64,000 bases of DNA from Camellia lanceoleosa (GCA_025200525.1 CM045762.1:191481154-191545153); one strand, 5' to 3'; shown: positions 1 to 11,460, counted from the first letter of the stretch. Numbers and translations: made by a program. The notes: generated by a model not told the origin, from the letters alone.

Positions 1-1716
1 CCTCATTGCATTGCATTGTACATACCAAGCCTCTTGAAGTGAGTTTGATAGAGGTTTGGCACCCTTGTTTGCATTGCATGCATTTGAAAGTGAAGTTGCA
101 TTCTTGGTTCTTAGGGCCATCACGCATGGAAATGCGCGATTGGTGGTCCGGGAATCGAGGCACTTGCCCTCTTGAGTCCACAGCATGATAAGAGGTGTGT
201 GTAGTGCATAAATGGCTTGAATTGCATTGCCTTGCATGTTGTCTCCTTCTGCTGCTGTGAGTTGCAGGTTCTGCAGGTATTTAGTGCCGGCCGGCACCAT
301 TTAGTGCCGACCGGCAATCCATTTCCAGCCGATGGCTTCTTTTAGTGCCGATGAGCTCATTCTACTGCCGGTGGAAGTTCCACCTAGCCGATGATGTCCC
401 CCAGTGCCCTGAGAGGTGCTTCTGGGACTTTGGCAGTTTTCTGAGGAGGAGAGCAGAGGAAACAGAGACAATCTGCAGCAAGGCGGTTCCGAGCCGCCCC
501 GAGCACAAGTAGCTAGCCCTCACCCCGAGGCGGTTTATTGCTTAATTAGATTAGTTAATTAATTTAATTAATTTAGTTAATTTGTAATATTTAATTAGCT
601 AGATTAGTTAATTATTTATTCTTGCTCAGATATTATTCGGTCCCTCCGAGTGAGGGCAAAAATGTAATAAGTGTGTGTGAGTGGGTGTATGTCTTCCAAT
701 CCCCACTTCTTTCTATCCCTTTTATTTACCCGCTTTCGATGGTAGATTAGGGCACATTTTCGATTAGCATACCTTATGCAATGCATGCGTGCATTCATGC
801 ATTTGTTTACATACATCGGGCTCGGCACATCATGCAAACTGCATCGTATCTTCAATTCCTAATTGAATACGTGATAGTTGTAACATCTCATGTGCCATGT
901 TTAGGGTTAGCCGAGCCTACTCTAGATTGCATTTATGCCTGTGTTGCATTAGCCACTTAACATGAACTAGGTCACGCATGCTTTGCTAACCGGGTTTTTG
1001 TTTCTGGCACGGAGTACGATGTAAGTGTTTTTGCTTTAGCATATCACATGCGTGTGAATGTTTGCCATGACAGTATGCTTGCCATGCGGCTAAGTGCTTA
1101 CGTGATATTACTGATTGAATGCCTGTGGATGGAGGTTGGATTGCTTGAGTTGGGAGTACTCATTGAAATCCGAATTTTAGCCTACTTGCGAGTAGCACAA
1201 AAACCAACACGTTTTTCGAGACAAAACGGATATGCAATGTTTATTCCCAAATTAGGCAATCTAGTCTATACTTGTTTGTTGTGCGCATAACATAGTAATT
1301 CTAGGCTAATAACCGGATAAGAATGCATAAAGTTTTCAAAAACGGATATCGTGGTTAGTAGAGGCCGGTCTTCGGACCGGGCGAAAGGGGGTGCTCATAG
1401 CTGACCTTCCCCGATCGTACCCAAGCTCCCGAGCCAAGTCACTTTGGTGATGATGGACATGTGGCCTTCGGCACCGAGTCAGAGTTTCCTAAATTCCCCA
1501 TTTTAAAAATATTTAGGTGGCGACTCTGTATCTGGCAAAGTAGTCCATGTTTGGCACTTCTTTCAAAAAAATTGTTTTCTCAAAATGATTTGCCAGAGTT
1601 GGACTCTTTGGTTCAGATTACGAACCGCAACAAAAGGGAGTCCGAACTGTAGTAACCCCCATATCGAACCGTAACGGGGATTTCGACTCGCCCGGATGCG
1701 TTCGGGGACGCCTACG
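1..1716 (+). repeat. 5' LTR of the Tat element (3' part only)
   Basis: This is nearly identical to 16254-17993, with scattered single-base differences and one diverged stretch around 460-515. It ends in GGGGACGCCTACG, where the right LTR ends in GGGGACGTCTACA, the inverted match of the LTR start TGTAGACACCCC. The last base here is G instead of the expected A. Apparent open frames inside (for example 1048-1290) recur in the other LTR copies and resemble no known protein, so they are not annotated as genes. Confidence 0.88.
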
Positions 1717-1720
1717 CTTC

Positions 1721-1735
1721 TGGCATCACTGGGAG
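1721..1735 (+). other. Candidate primer-binding site
   Basis: A TGG-initial tract (TGGCATCACTGGGAG) lies 5 bases after the LTR end, where a tRNA primer-binding site is expected. It is not the initiator-Met type used by the other two LTR elements in this window. It loosely resembles the tRNA-Arg-type sites of Tat/Ogre elements, but I cannot assign a tRNA by eye. Confidence 0.35.
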
Positions 1736-2389
1736 TTTAGAGAGTTTGACTCGAACTCGTGATATCCGGTTTTGAGTACCCTTATGTGTTCCTTTGCATT
1801 GCATTTGCATTGGTGCGCCTAGGAACACAGTGTTTGCCATCTGCCATTCCTGAACGGTTTGCCGGAGGCTTGTCTTGCCAAGGCATGTCCATAAGGTCGA
1901 CGTTGCCAGGGCTCGACAAGATGGGAACACAAACCCTGCCATCGGGCACCTTTTGACCATTCGACCTAGTGCATATTCGGAATCCATAGTGACCATTCCA
2001 AACTAAGACAGGTTGCTTACCCGATGCTAAGTTGTTTGAAACCGCTGTGTGAGATGTGAAACCCTAGCTCCTGACAAAATAGGACAGGAGACCGCATTCA
2101 ATATAGGGGTGTTTTGGTTCTCATTTTATCTGCTATGTGCTTTAGAGTGTAACTCACAGGAACGACATGTCACTACCAAGAGGAGTATCCGCCCGAAAGG
2201 CACCAAGACGTTGTTGTTGAGGAACTAGTTGTATCCGCGTATCGCTTCGCTTTTGGGAACAAAGGATTCGGGGAACAAGACTCAGAGTTCAGACGCTTGT
2301 TTGATCGCTACTGTTTGATCTGCTTGGGTGAAATGTCATCTGCTTTTCCTTTCGGCCAGAGAGTTCAGAAAGTTGATACAGAGTAGTCA
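1736..2389 (+). other. Untranslated leader between LTR and gag
   Basis: No convincing reading frame is present. Short frames at 1712-1996 and 1759-1956 overlap on opposite strands and look like chance. The stretch occupies the position of the retrotransposon leader, where a packaging signal would be expected, but no specific structure is evident. Confidence 0.5.
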
Positions 2390-3425
2390 GTGTTTCCCCT
2401 TGCTGAGGCAGGACTAGGGATGACGCAGAGTTCAGAAGAAATAGTGGTTATGACAGCCGCGTTGGACCAAGGGATCACCCTACAGAGTGAGGCCGGCGTT
2501 GACATGCCTCATCCTCCTAGGTCACCCACTGCGCACCCGATCTGGGCCCCCCAGTTCTATCAGGCTCGCGAGCCTACTACATTTGAGTTGATGGGGATGA
2601 TAGGCGATCTTCAAAGATCTGTGGCAGATCTCGCCTACGGGATGTCAGCCTCGCCACCGGTTGCACCGTATCCTGGAACTTTCGAGCCCCAAGAGCCCCC
2701 GCTATTGGGGTGGATTGTAATTGAGTTGAATCAGCCAAAGATGGCCTCCACCCACAACAGTGATGTACCAACACCAACCCAAACCTCTCACCAGGCTGAG
2801 GCCGGAGGTAAAAACAAGGCAAAGGCAGATGCCGACCCTGTGGAGCAACTGCTGTGGGCAGTCGAGGCTTTGAAAGCCGGGGGGATGAGCAAACAACAGG
2901 TATCCGCAATTGTAACCAAAACTGTGGAGGATGCTTTTCCCACTCTACCTGAGGGTAGCTCAAGTCAATCAGAAAACCGGGACAGGCCCCGTCATGCCAG
3001 AGTAGCTCCTACCATTCCCAACCCTACACCGGGAAAGGATCAGAAATCTAAGCCTGCTCGCCGAATTGCTTCGCCAACAAGGCACAAGCAAGAGCACTCA
3101 GAATTCCAAGTACCAGCCCCGGGGGCATAGGGCCTTTCATGCTCTCTACATGCCGCTGTCTAGGGCACTCATCATTCTGGCTAAGAAAGGGCATCTTACA
3201 CCTCTGGAGCCCCGACCTCTGCCGAAGATTCTCCTGGCAGGCCATGATGCCACACAGTACTGTGCGTACCACCAGCAGTCCGGCCACTCTACCGATAACT
3301 GCTTCCGCCTCCGTCATGAGGTGCAGGATCTGATCGACAACGAGGTTATCCTCCCGCCCACTTCAGCTAAATCTGTCACCACTCAGTTGTTGGATTTTGA
3401 GGACACCGATACTGTGAGTATGTAG
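2390..3425 (+). pseudogene. Tat-lineage gag remnant, frameshifted and internally deleted
   Basis: This is the remains of the structural gag gene. The first frame runs 2390-3130 and carries an N-terminal helix-like segment (FELMGMIGDLQRSVADL) followed by a low-complexity acidic and proline-rich part. The second frame, overlapping from about 3066 and ending at 3425, carries the conserved Tat/Ogre gag C-terminus: an MPLSRAL...KKGHL...LEPRPLP block, then a zinc-knuckle-like CAYHQQSGHSTDNCFRLRHE motif and a QDLID segment. The two halves meet around 3085-3130 in different frames, so a frameshift separates them. The central retrotransposon-gag domain expected between them is missing. No pol follows. 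The lineage call rests on the CAYHQQ/QDLID signature. Confidence 0.75.
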
Positions 3426-4724
3426 TTGGGATTCAACCGCCTGCGGGCAGCGCCTCGAATTTTTGATGTGGCGTCTGGCACGCATTTTTGAGCATCTGCG
3501 AATGCTACTTTTGTAAATCCTGGCTTGGGTGTCGAGTCAGCCTTTTGTTTTGTTTTGAGTCTGTCTCTGTCTAGAGTCAGTCCTTTTTTGCTTATGGGTC
3601 GGTCTTGTTGTAACGAATCGGTCCCTCTTTTGTATAGAATACCAGGTGATTCTGGGGTTGTTGCCTTGAACACCATTTTGTTTTGTAATTATATTTTACT
3701 TTCTTTGGGCCTGTCTTTGTAGTGGAGCCAGTTACATCCGGGGAACCTGAATGAAACAGCTGCGGCTGCCGTGTTTTCGTACTATTTGTGTTGGGCTAGT
3801 TGTGCCAGGGAATTTGAATGGGATGACAGCGCATTCCACCTGCTCTTTTGTGCCTTAAAAAATTATTGTTTTGACCTAAGTTTTTCAAAACCTTTTTGAA
3901 CACTGCGGTGATAAAAACGAAGAGGAAGGAATTCCTCGGGTTTTAGAAAATTTTGATCAAGTTGAAAGAAAGAGAGGCATGCTAAGCCCTTAATGATTGA
4001 AATCATGCTTGTCAGCGTGAGCACTGAAAAGGACCCTGGCTTGATCCAGACTGGTTCCACACTATCTTCAGCGCGAGCGATGTGTCGTTTTTTTAAAATT
4101 TTTCAAAAACAAAATGTTTTGCGCAGTCCTGCGAAGACCTGTGTGGAATCGCTCTTGGGATTGCGCAGCTTAGGATCGCTCTCAGCATCGAGACCCGACC
4201 CTTCATCTTCAAACCGGGGACTTGCATCCAGAACGTTCAAAAGTCAACCGCGACATGAGGCTTGTGTGGCCAGTGTTGAAACAGTCCCCGAACAAAAGGC
4301 ACCAGAATCGGAGTAAAAGACTAGATTTTGCCATACGAAGTTTGCAAAGCAACCGTGATGAACTCTCCTGCAAAGCACTGCAACAGCCATTCGCCCGGAA
4401 ACGAAGAGGCTTCAACTTCAAAAAAAAAAAATCATTTGGCATGGACTTGCTACACTTTTACCCTTTGAGAGGCTCGCTGGGCCGAAAACCCGGAAGGGCG
4501 ACCCATGCAAAAGTTAGAGCAAAAGAAAAATACACAAAAAAAAAGAAATCAAAAAATGCAAAAAAGAAGAAAAGAAAAGAAAAAAGAAGAAAGAAAAAAA
4601 AAGAGAAATAAAAATTGAAAAGAAAAGAAAAGAAGCTCGCAAGGTAGAAAACCCGCATTGGGCGCCTTGGCAAAAGTAAGAGCCTAAAAATAGTGAAGGT
4701 TAAAATACCCGAGAGTACCTTAAC

Positions 4725-4772
4725 CGGAACTACGTAAGGCTTGATTCCCATGTTTGGGATACGTAGGAAACT
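4725..4772 (+). other. Conserved GAACTACG...GATACGTAGG motif, copy 1
   Basis: The sequence GGAACTACGTAAGGCTTGAT is followed by TCCC, a short loop and GGGATACGTAGG. The ends can pair (CTACGTA with TACGTAG, CCC with GGG), giving a bulged hairpin. A second version lies at 14022-14067, just before the polypurine tract. From memory, a motif of this form recurs near the 3' end of plant Tat-type elements. Its function is unknown to me; RNA dimerisation or packaging is speculation. Confidence 0.5.
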
Positions 4773-5035
4773 TCATCTTGAATTCCAGGCCTCAACGCTT
4801 TCATAGCGTCTCAGTCCATGAAATGGTTTTGATCACCAATGCCTCCTTCGAATCCGATGTCTCGGTTGCAACGACTGGAACTATGTGATCAACTTCCTCC
4901 CGAAGCCCAGCCACCAACGCTTTCAAGGTGACTGTGTACATATATTGTTTGTGACCGTCTTCATCCTCTCCGTGCCTGAGAGCCCGGTCACGATTAATCA
5001 TCAACGAACATGCCGCGGCATCATCCAAACAAGGG

Positions 5036-5145
5036 GCAACTTTCCGTTGCCATCTATTGCCAAAAGTTGCCCTCAATCGTCATCCAAACTAGGGGCAACT
5101 TTCCGTTGCCCTCTCCCCCTTCAAACAAGGGGCAATTTTCAAAAA
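5036..5145 (+). repeat. Iterated GGGGCAACTTTCCGTTGCC hairpins
   Basis: Two exact copies of GGCAAC-TTTCC-GTTGCC and related partial copies (AAAGTTGCCC, GGGGCAATTTT) occur within about 110 bases, each preceded by CAAACAAGG or CAAACTAGG. Each copy is a perfect 6-bp stem with a 5-base loop. No function is assigned. Confidence 0.6.
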
Positions 5146-6812
5146 TTGCCTCCGATCCGAGGTTGCGCATCTCGAGGGTAAGTTCTGCGCCTGTCGAGCA
5201 TTGACTGTTTGCAAAAATAGTTTTTGAAAATTTTTACTGAGGTTGACTATTTCCTCGAAAACTATTTCATTTTCCAAAATCAGACCATGTTTGGACCTAA
5301 AAAAGGAAAGCTTTCAGTGCTTACAGCCTGACTCGCATGATTTTCAAATCAGAAATCGAACAAGCATGCTAATTTTGGCATTCATTTTTGATCAAAACTG
5401 TTTTAGAAAGAAAACAAAAAATGGTCAAAGTAATGAATCAGGGGCACAATCGAGTCAGGTGTTCTGCCTCCTCCCTTGTCGTCGACGCATTTGCCAGAAA
5501 GGCACCCTATCTACCAGAAGAAATAGCCGTGAGCTAGCTATATCAGGCGCAAGCCCGCCGCTTCCTATTCATCTATCAATCACCCCGGAGAGGGATGAAA
5601 AAATGAGAGATTAAAGAATAGAGAGGTGTGAGTTGAGAGAAAAGTGAGCAAGAGGGTTTTTGTGAGAAAAACCGAGCCTGAGGGCCAAGTGATGTGAGAA
5701 TCGCACAAATCAGAAAGGGTGGGAAACATACCCGGAGGAACTGGCTCCTCGAAATCTGAGGCCTTTCGTTTTCAAACACGTCCGTGTGTCGTATCTTTCT
5801 TTTCGATTCGTCAGTCTCAATTCTTGCTTTAAGTCATTCCGAGTGTGTCTCGTTGTGTTTAGGTCGTGTGCCTTTTATTTTCTTTACTTGAGTCCTTCCT
5901 GCTGTGTTCAGTTGTAGGCTCGATACCCCAGTTGTGAAACCCTTTTCTAAAATTAGTCGTTTATGCTCAGAATGCTGTGCCATTTTCTACATCTATGTGA
6001 GGTAAGAGAAGAAAAGGGAATTTTGGAACGTTCGAATGTGTTTCAACTTCGACTGTTTCTTTAGTTTCGTGGTCCGTCTTGTCAGATTGGGCTGTTTGTT
6101 CAGAGTTTTCCGTGTTCAGAATGGACCGAGTATTGTATTATGGGCTGTATGCAGACAAATCCCCAGCAGAATGTGGGCTGTGTTCAGTTTGAGCAGTGAT
6201 TTGTCTGGGTTAGTTGCTGTTAGTTGGTTGGTTATCCGATTATTACAGTGCAAGTGGTCAATTTTCAGGTAATAAATTAAATCGGTTACATTGAGATGTA
6301 ATATGATGCAATGCAGTGCAAAGTATGAGATATGTAAATATAACATTCTTTCAGACAAAAAGTTTGTTTTATATAATCTCTTTCAAAGTACAACTTTTGG
6401 AGAAAGCAAAATCTGCCTGCGGCAGTACATAGTACTCTATCTACTAAAAAGAGAAAAGTACAAGAAAAGAAATAAAGAAGAAAAACAGCAAAAAGTTTGT
6501 AGCATCATCAATGGCCCCGCGCCGGAGGATCCGTCCTCGCCCTCTTCCTGGGCAGAAGCACATGAGCGTCACCAGAGGTGTCACTGTCGGAACCCGAGCC
6601 TGAGCTGCTCCCCGCCTCCTCCTCAAAAGCCTTCGCCTCCGTCTCCGACTCACCATCGCCTGGAACTGGAGCTCGTGAACTGCTCCCGACATGAGTCCGT
6701 CCCCCTTTGGTACGGGGGAATACCCTGCCATCCCGAGTAGAAAGGGGAGGCCCAGCTGGAGCAGCGCCACCCACTGGCGGAATCGGGAAGGGAGGCTGAA
6801 AATCAGAAAGCC

Positions 6813-6985
6813 GTGAGTAGTAAATCAGTGCAGAATGCAATGTATGAGTACAGTATGCGAATGCAGTGAGCAGTGAATCAGTGCAGAATGCAATGTATGA
6901 GTACAGTACGTGAATGCCGTGAGCAGTGAATCAGTATGGGATGCAGTGTATGAGTACAGTGCGTGAATACCGTGAGCAGTTTATC
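6813..6985. repeat. 53-bp tandem repeat in the last PMD intron
   Basis: The block AATCAGTGCAGAATGCAATG recurs at 6823, 6876 and (diverged) 6929, a constant 53-base period. It lies between the PMD exons ending at 7055 and starting at 6795. CAGTG/GTGAG words dominate this and the other introns. Confidence 0.75.
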
Positions 6986-8989
6986 AGATTTTGTGCAGTG
7001 TACCAGAGTGTGTGAAACCGTGTGTGATTTGAGACTGTGGTCAGAAGAACATACCGGAAGGCCGTAGACGGCTAAGGCGTCGAGAGTCCGCTGCAGCATC
7101 CCCATCAGGGAGGCATTCAGCTCCACTGACTGCCGTGTGTACTCGGAGGAAGCCTGCAAAATGTCAGATGCATCAGTAGTCTGCGGAATATCAAATAAAT
7201 AGAAATGGAATGACAATGCAAGATGCAGAAGTAAAGTAAAACATACCGGGGGCAACTCAGGAATGCCGGCCAACTCGTGACCAGCCGGCGGAGGAGCAAA
7301 GGGGATCTGGTAGGTCTCCCCACTTTGCCCCCTGTAAGTCAGCATGGTAGGCAGAGCCGGCCAGCCCGTCCCTCCCTCTCAGACTTCTACCACGAGCTCG
7401 AGCTCTCTGTGGACGACTCCCACTCCCGCCCGCCCGAGCCAGCCGGGTCTTCAAGATCAACTCGGGAGCCCCCGCTCAAAGGCCGCATCAGAAAGGTCCG
7501 GATGTACTCCGAGTAATCACCCTCGCCTCTGAAGCCGTCCTCGTCCCAGCCGAGGGTGTAGTCTGCCATCTCCTGGTGAGAGAACCTCTCGGTATCCCTC
7601 ATGTGCTCCGGAGGGTGAACCGGGACTATCTGCTCTGGCAACCCGCGGGTCTGGCGCAGAAAACGCTCCCCTAGGTACCAAGCCCGGCTGCATCGGCCTC
7701 CAAGAGAATCCCATCGAGAGGTCTCCTCGGCCACGGCAGACGATCCTCACCTCTGCACCGCAGCCACCGCCAAGTGACCTGAATTGAAACAGTTGGTTAT
7801 CTATTGCTATCTGAAACATACAGTGGAAAAGCGAAGCTTAAATGAACTGTGAGTAAGACATACCTCGGAAGAGGCGACGGTGTCGAAGAAACGGCGGAAG
7901 AAGCTTAATGTATCCCGGGGCCTCCGGGAGCATCGCCCATCGTAGCGACGGGAGAACGGGATGACCAGAGGAGTCTCCGTCTCCGACACTGGCTCCAGCC
8001 TAGGGAAGTAGGCATACACCCACAGCTGCAAAACAGATGTCAGTATGACCATCGGACAAAACAGAATACAGTCAGAATAAAGCAGAAATAACAGAGCCGT
8101 GTGTTGTGTGTATTTTGCAGAGTGTACAGTGTGAACAGTGTACAGTCAGTATAAAGCAGAGTATGTGTGTGCCGCGTGTACAGTATACAGTCAGTGTGAG
8201 CAGTGTACAGTACAGAATACAGAAAGTATGAAAAGCAGAAATGTAAAGAAGAGAAGAAGACATACCTCCCAGGCTCGCCAGTAGCCCCCGAGCAGCTGTC
8301 CGCTGGCATGGGAGACCGAGCTCATGTAGCCGTAGAGGGTGGCTAGAGCCGCACCACCCCAGTCGAAGCGCAGAATATCTCTGACATCTACCAGTGCGCT
8401 GAGAAGGCAAAGGGGCACTGTGTTCGCCCGGTCGGCGAAGATCATCGTCCCAAACAAGAACATGAAGAAGCCGCGTGCTTACCTCTCCACGGCCTCCCGG
8501 GTCATCGGAGCCTCGTCCCCAAGGGTGGGCTGGACCCTGAATTGAACCTCGAACCAAAAGTACCTAACAAAGCCAGGACGCGCCAGAGGCGTTGCCTCGC
8601 CAAGCAGGTAGACCTGGGCCGCGGTCCACTCATCCATGTCAATGTCGAAGGGGATCGGATCACCCCCGACCCCGATGCCGGTGAGCATCGAGAAATCGTG
8701 AGGGGTCATCGTCATGTCCCCTGCCACCGACAAATGGAATGAGTCAGTGGTGTCCCACCACCTCTCTGCCAAAGCGGCAAGGAGAGGTCTGCAGCGAAGC
8801 CCGAAAGTCCTTCCGCAGAGCGGCCGTTACCGATCAATAATCTGACGGATCACGTCTGTAGCTCGGCATACCACTCTCGGGCGGCAACGTTCCCATACCC
8901 GCGGACGGTATGGGAACCTCCCTGTTTACAAACAAACAGTTGCGAAGCAATATGAAATGTACAGCTATGAGAAGCAGTGAAAATCAGTA

Positions 8990-9440
8990 CAAGTCTAGCA
9001 TGCGTGCAAGTCTTTCAAATTCAAACAGAAACCAGATACCGGTGTGCTTACAGTAAACTACAGCGTGTGATGCGTCAGTATGTTTGGAGTGGTCCAGTGT
9101 ATACTTGGTGCACGTGTGCACATTTTCCAGATTCAAGCAGATATCAGGTTTCAGTGTACCAGTGGGTGGACTACGGCCTGTGATGTGTCAGTGTTCCTGA
9201 AAGGATCAGTATAAACATAGCATGTGTGCGTGTTCTTCAAAGTTTAAACCGATGCCGGGTCCCAGTATGTTTCAGTGAATTACCAACGTGTGATGCGTCT
9301 GCGTGTTTGTGTAATTTTGTGCAAGTCTAGCATGCGTGTGAGTTTTCAGATTCAAATAGGCACCGGGTGTCAGTGAAGTTGCAGTGCAATGTGTGCCGTG
9401 TGTTTGGGTGATTCAGACTAGTGCAGTGTGTGTGCATGTG
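8990..9440. repeat. Degenerate tandem repeat of about 110 bp in PMD intron 1
   Basis: A block of the form TAGCATGCGTG...TTCAAA/TTCAGATTCAAA...ATACCGG...TGTGATGCGTCAGT recurs at about 8996, 9107, 9217 and 9328, roughly every 110 bases, with many substitutions. It fills most of the first PMD intron (9592-8925). Confidence 0.6.
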
Positions 9441-9820
9441 TGTCAATCCTAAAGCAGATATTAGTTGTGAGTTTGTCTACAATCAACTACAGCACAGTAC
9501 ATCAGAACTAAGCAGTTAATGGGTTCAGTTAGCTACGGCAGTTGACAGGAAATCCTACATTGCAGAAAATAAAGCAAAGACAAGAATGTTACCTCGGAAG
9601 CGCCGAAGGACAAGTGAGAGGTCGGCTCGCGTAGCAGAAGCTCCGGGTCCAAAGCCCTGTCGAAACCGCGGAAGTGGCGGAGTCCGTCGGGTGGTAGAAC
9701 GTGAATGGCCGGCCGGTATGTCGCCAGGTCGAATGGGCGCTCGCTCAACGGGAGGAGCTCGACCCCGAGATCCATCTCATGGTCCGGGGGAGTCCCGACA
9801 TGTGGAATATCATCGGCCAT

Positions 9821-10690
9821 AGCAGTAGACGTGAGAAAATGGCCGGAAAGGGAAACCGAGCAAGAATGCGAAAGGTCAACCTAGAAAGTCAACCCCGAGA
9901 GGGTCGGAAATGGCCGGAAGGGTCGGAATGTGAAAATACACGAGAATGAAGAGAAAATCAAGGGGAACAAGTCCCGAAAAGGCGGAAATGGCAAAAAGTG
10001 CACCGAAACGAAGTTTTGTTCGGTTGAAAATGTCCGAAACGCGAAGAATATCGCGAATCCGACGAGAAAACGGGCCTAAAACGCGCGGAAATCGATGAAA
10101 AAGTGAGAGAAATCGCTTTGGAGAGAGAGAGCAAGGTTTTTCGGCGGAGGCAAGATGAAAAAAATAGGGTTTAAAACTCTATTTTATAAAGCCCGGAGTG
10201 AAATGGCAGTTCTGCCCCCGATCAGGCATTTTCTGCCGGTCGGCACTTTTTTGTGCCGATGGATGAGTTCAGGCAGCCGGTGGCAGCCGGTGACTATCCC
10301 ACCCAGCCGGTGGTGTTCCCAAGGCTGTTTTTAGGCAAGATAAGGGGGTTTTGGGTCTTCATAGCTCAAGAAAGTGCAAGAAAGTGCAAGGAAGTGCATC
10401 CCCGATGCTCAACCGGCCTTCGTTTCGACCTCGGACAGTGTCTTCTGTGTGTGGCACTCAAATTCAAACAGAGATTGTATCCTTTTGTATCCTTTTGTCT
10501 TTTATAGAGATTCAAAAGTTGCCCTGTGTGCGTTGCGTGCATCCATCACTTTGTCTAGTGCGGCACGTCGCGCCGTTTTGCATGTCCTCTGCGACTTGCA
10601 CTATTTTGGTATTTCCTGCGGCATGCGTGTCGCACTTGCATCATTTTGTACTTTGTGTTGCAAGCGTGTCACAATTAGCATTCATTTCAA
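9821..10690 (+). other. Spacer upstream of the antisense PMD gene
   Basis: No gene is recognised. On the minus strand this is the region 5' of the PMD start codon and would hold its promoter, but I see no clear TATA box. At 10229-10315 it carries the same GC-rich TGCCGGTCGGCAC/TGCCGAT/CAGCCGGTGG words that punctuate the LTRs. Frames at 10253-10736 overlap in three phases and look spurious. Confidence 0.5.
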
Positions 10691-11410
10691 TCCTGTGAGG
10701 TGTGCTACCTCACTTGTATCATTTGCATCCCTGTAGATGCTATGAGGTATTCAGGCCTCATTTGCATTGTATTTCAAATCCTGTGAGGTGTGGTACCTCA
10801 CTTGTATCATTTGCGTCCCTGTAGATGCTATGAGGTATTCAGGCCTCATTTGCATTGTATTTCAAATCCTGTGAGGTGTGCTACCTCACTTGTATCATTT
10901 GCATCCCTGTAGATGCTATGAGGTATTCAGGCCTCATTTGCATTGTATTTCAAATCCTGTGAGGTGTGCTACCTCACTTGCATCATTTGCATCCCTGTAG
11001 ATGCTATGAGGTATTCAGGCCTCATTTGTATTGTATTTCAAATCCTGTGAGGTGTGCTACCTCACTTGTATCATTTGCATCCCTGTAGATGCTATGAGGT
11101 ATTCAGGCCTCATTTGCATTGTATTTCAAATCCGGTGAGGTGTGCTACCTCACTTGTATCATTTGCATTCTTGTAGATGCTATGAGGTATTCAGGCCTCA
11201 TTTGCATTGTATTTCAAATCCTATGAGGTGTGCCACCTCATTTGTATCATTTGCATTCTTGTAGATGCTATGAGGTATTCAGGCCTCATTTGCATTGTAT
11301 TTCAAATCCTATGAGGTGTGCCACCTCATTTGTATCGTTCGCATTCCTGTAGATGCTATGAGGTATTCAGGCCTCATTTGCATTGTATTTCAAATCCTAT
11401 GGGGTGTGCG
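10691..11410 (+). repeat. 88-bp tandem repeat array in the element's 3' region
   Basis: Units beginning TCCTGTGAGGTGTGCTACCT start at 10691, 10779, 10867, 10955, 11043, 11131, 11219 and 11307, with a partial ninth at 11395: a strict 88-base period. Each unit contains GAGGTGTGCTACCTC and ATGAGGTATTCAGGCCTCAT, both able to form stems. Tandem arrays in the 3' untranslated region are a known hallmark of Tat/Ogre elements and can seed satellites. Confidence 0.92.
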
Positions 11411-11460
11411 CACCTCATTTGCATCCCTTTTCATCCTATGAGGTACGTGTGCCTCATTTG

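Larger units (their letters stand above)
3426..6507 (+). other. Internal spacer where pol would lie
   Basis: About 3 kb of non-coding sequence replaces the polyprotein. It includes an A/AG-rich low-complexity tract (about 4410-4640) that produces lysine-rich spurious frames, a conserved Tat motif (4725-4772) and a set of GGCAAC hairpins (5036-5145). I searched the supplied translations for reverse transcriptase, integrase and protease signatures and saw none. Confidence 0.7.
6508..9820 (-). pseudogene. Plant mobile domain (PMD) gene captured antisense in the Tat element
   Basis: A multi-exon minus-strand gene encodes a plant mobile domain protein (aminotransferase-like/MAIN-like family). Exons as read, high to low: 9820-9593 (start MADDIPHVG); about 8924-8266 with the PMD core (ERWWDTTDSFHL, TPHDFSMLTGIGVGGDPIPFD, RFDWGGAALATLYGYMSS, GGYWRAWE); 8025-7864 (LWVYAYFPRLEP...FFRRFFDTV); about 7778-7247 (RAWYLGERFLRQ); 7153-7055; 6795-6508, ending in a serine/acidic tail and KRART. 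Introns have GT-AG ends. PMD proteins in plants act in gene silencing and meristem maintenance, and many copies ride in transposons. Breaks: a TAA at about 8827-8829, a TAA at 8479-8481 between VER and ARGFF, and a frame change near 7735. The antisense orientation and retained introns mean it was not spliced out by the element's own RNA cycle. It could alternatively be a young gene with mis-called exons, but two stops in the core exon argue for decay. Confidence 0.8.

Noticed and set aside
900..915. TTTAGGGTTAG as an interstitial telomere repeat
   Set aside because: Only about one and a half units, and it recurs as a fixed part of every copy of the Tat LTR.
1048..1290. 80-residue frame repeated at 17310-17552
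   Set aside because: Lies inside both LTR copies of the same element and has no protein similarity I recognise; repeated because the LTR is repeated.
2702..2963. Antisense frames over gag
   Set aside because: Shadows of the gag reading frame on the other strand, with no recognisable domain.
4222..4611. Lysine-rich 129-residue frame
   Set aside because: Encoded by an A/AG simple-sequence tract with no domain; composition artefact.
10691..11410. Regular repeats that might suggest a CRISPR-like array
   Set aside because: Units are contiguous 88-bp direct repeats without unique spacers, in a plant retrotransposon 3' region; an ordinary tandem array.
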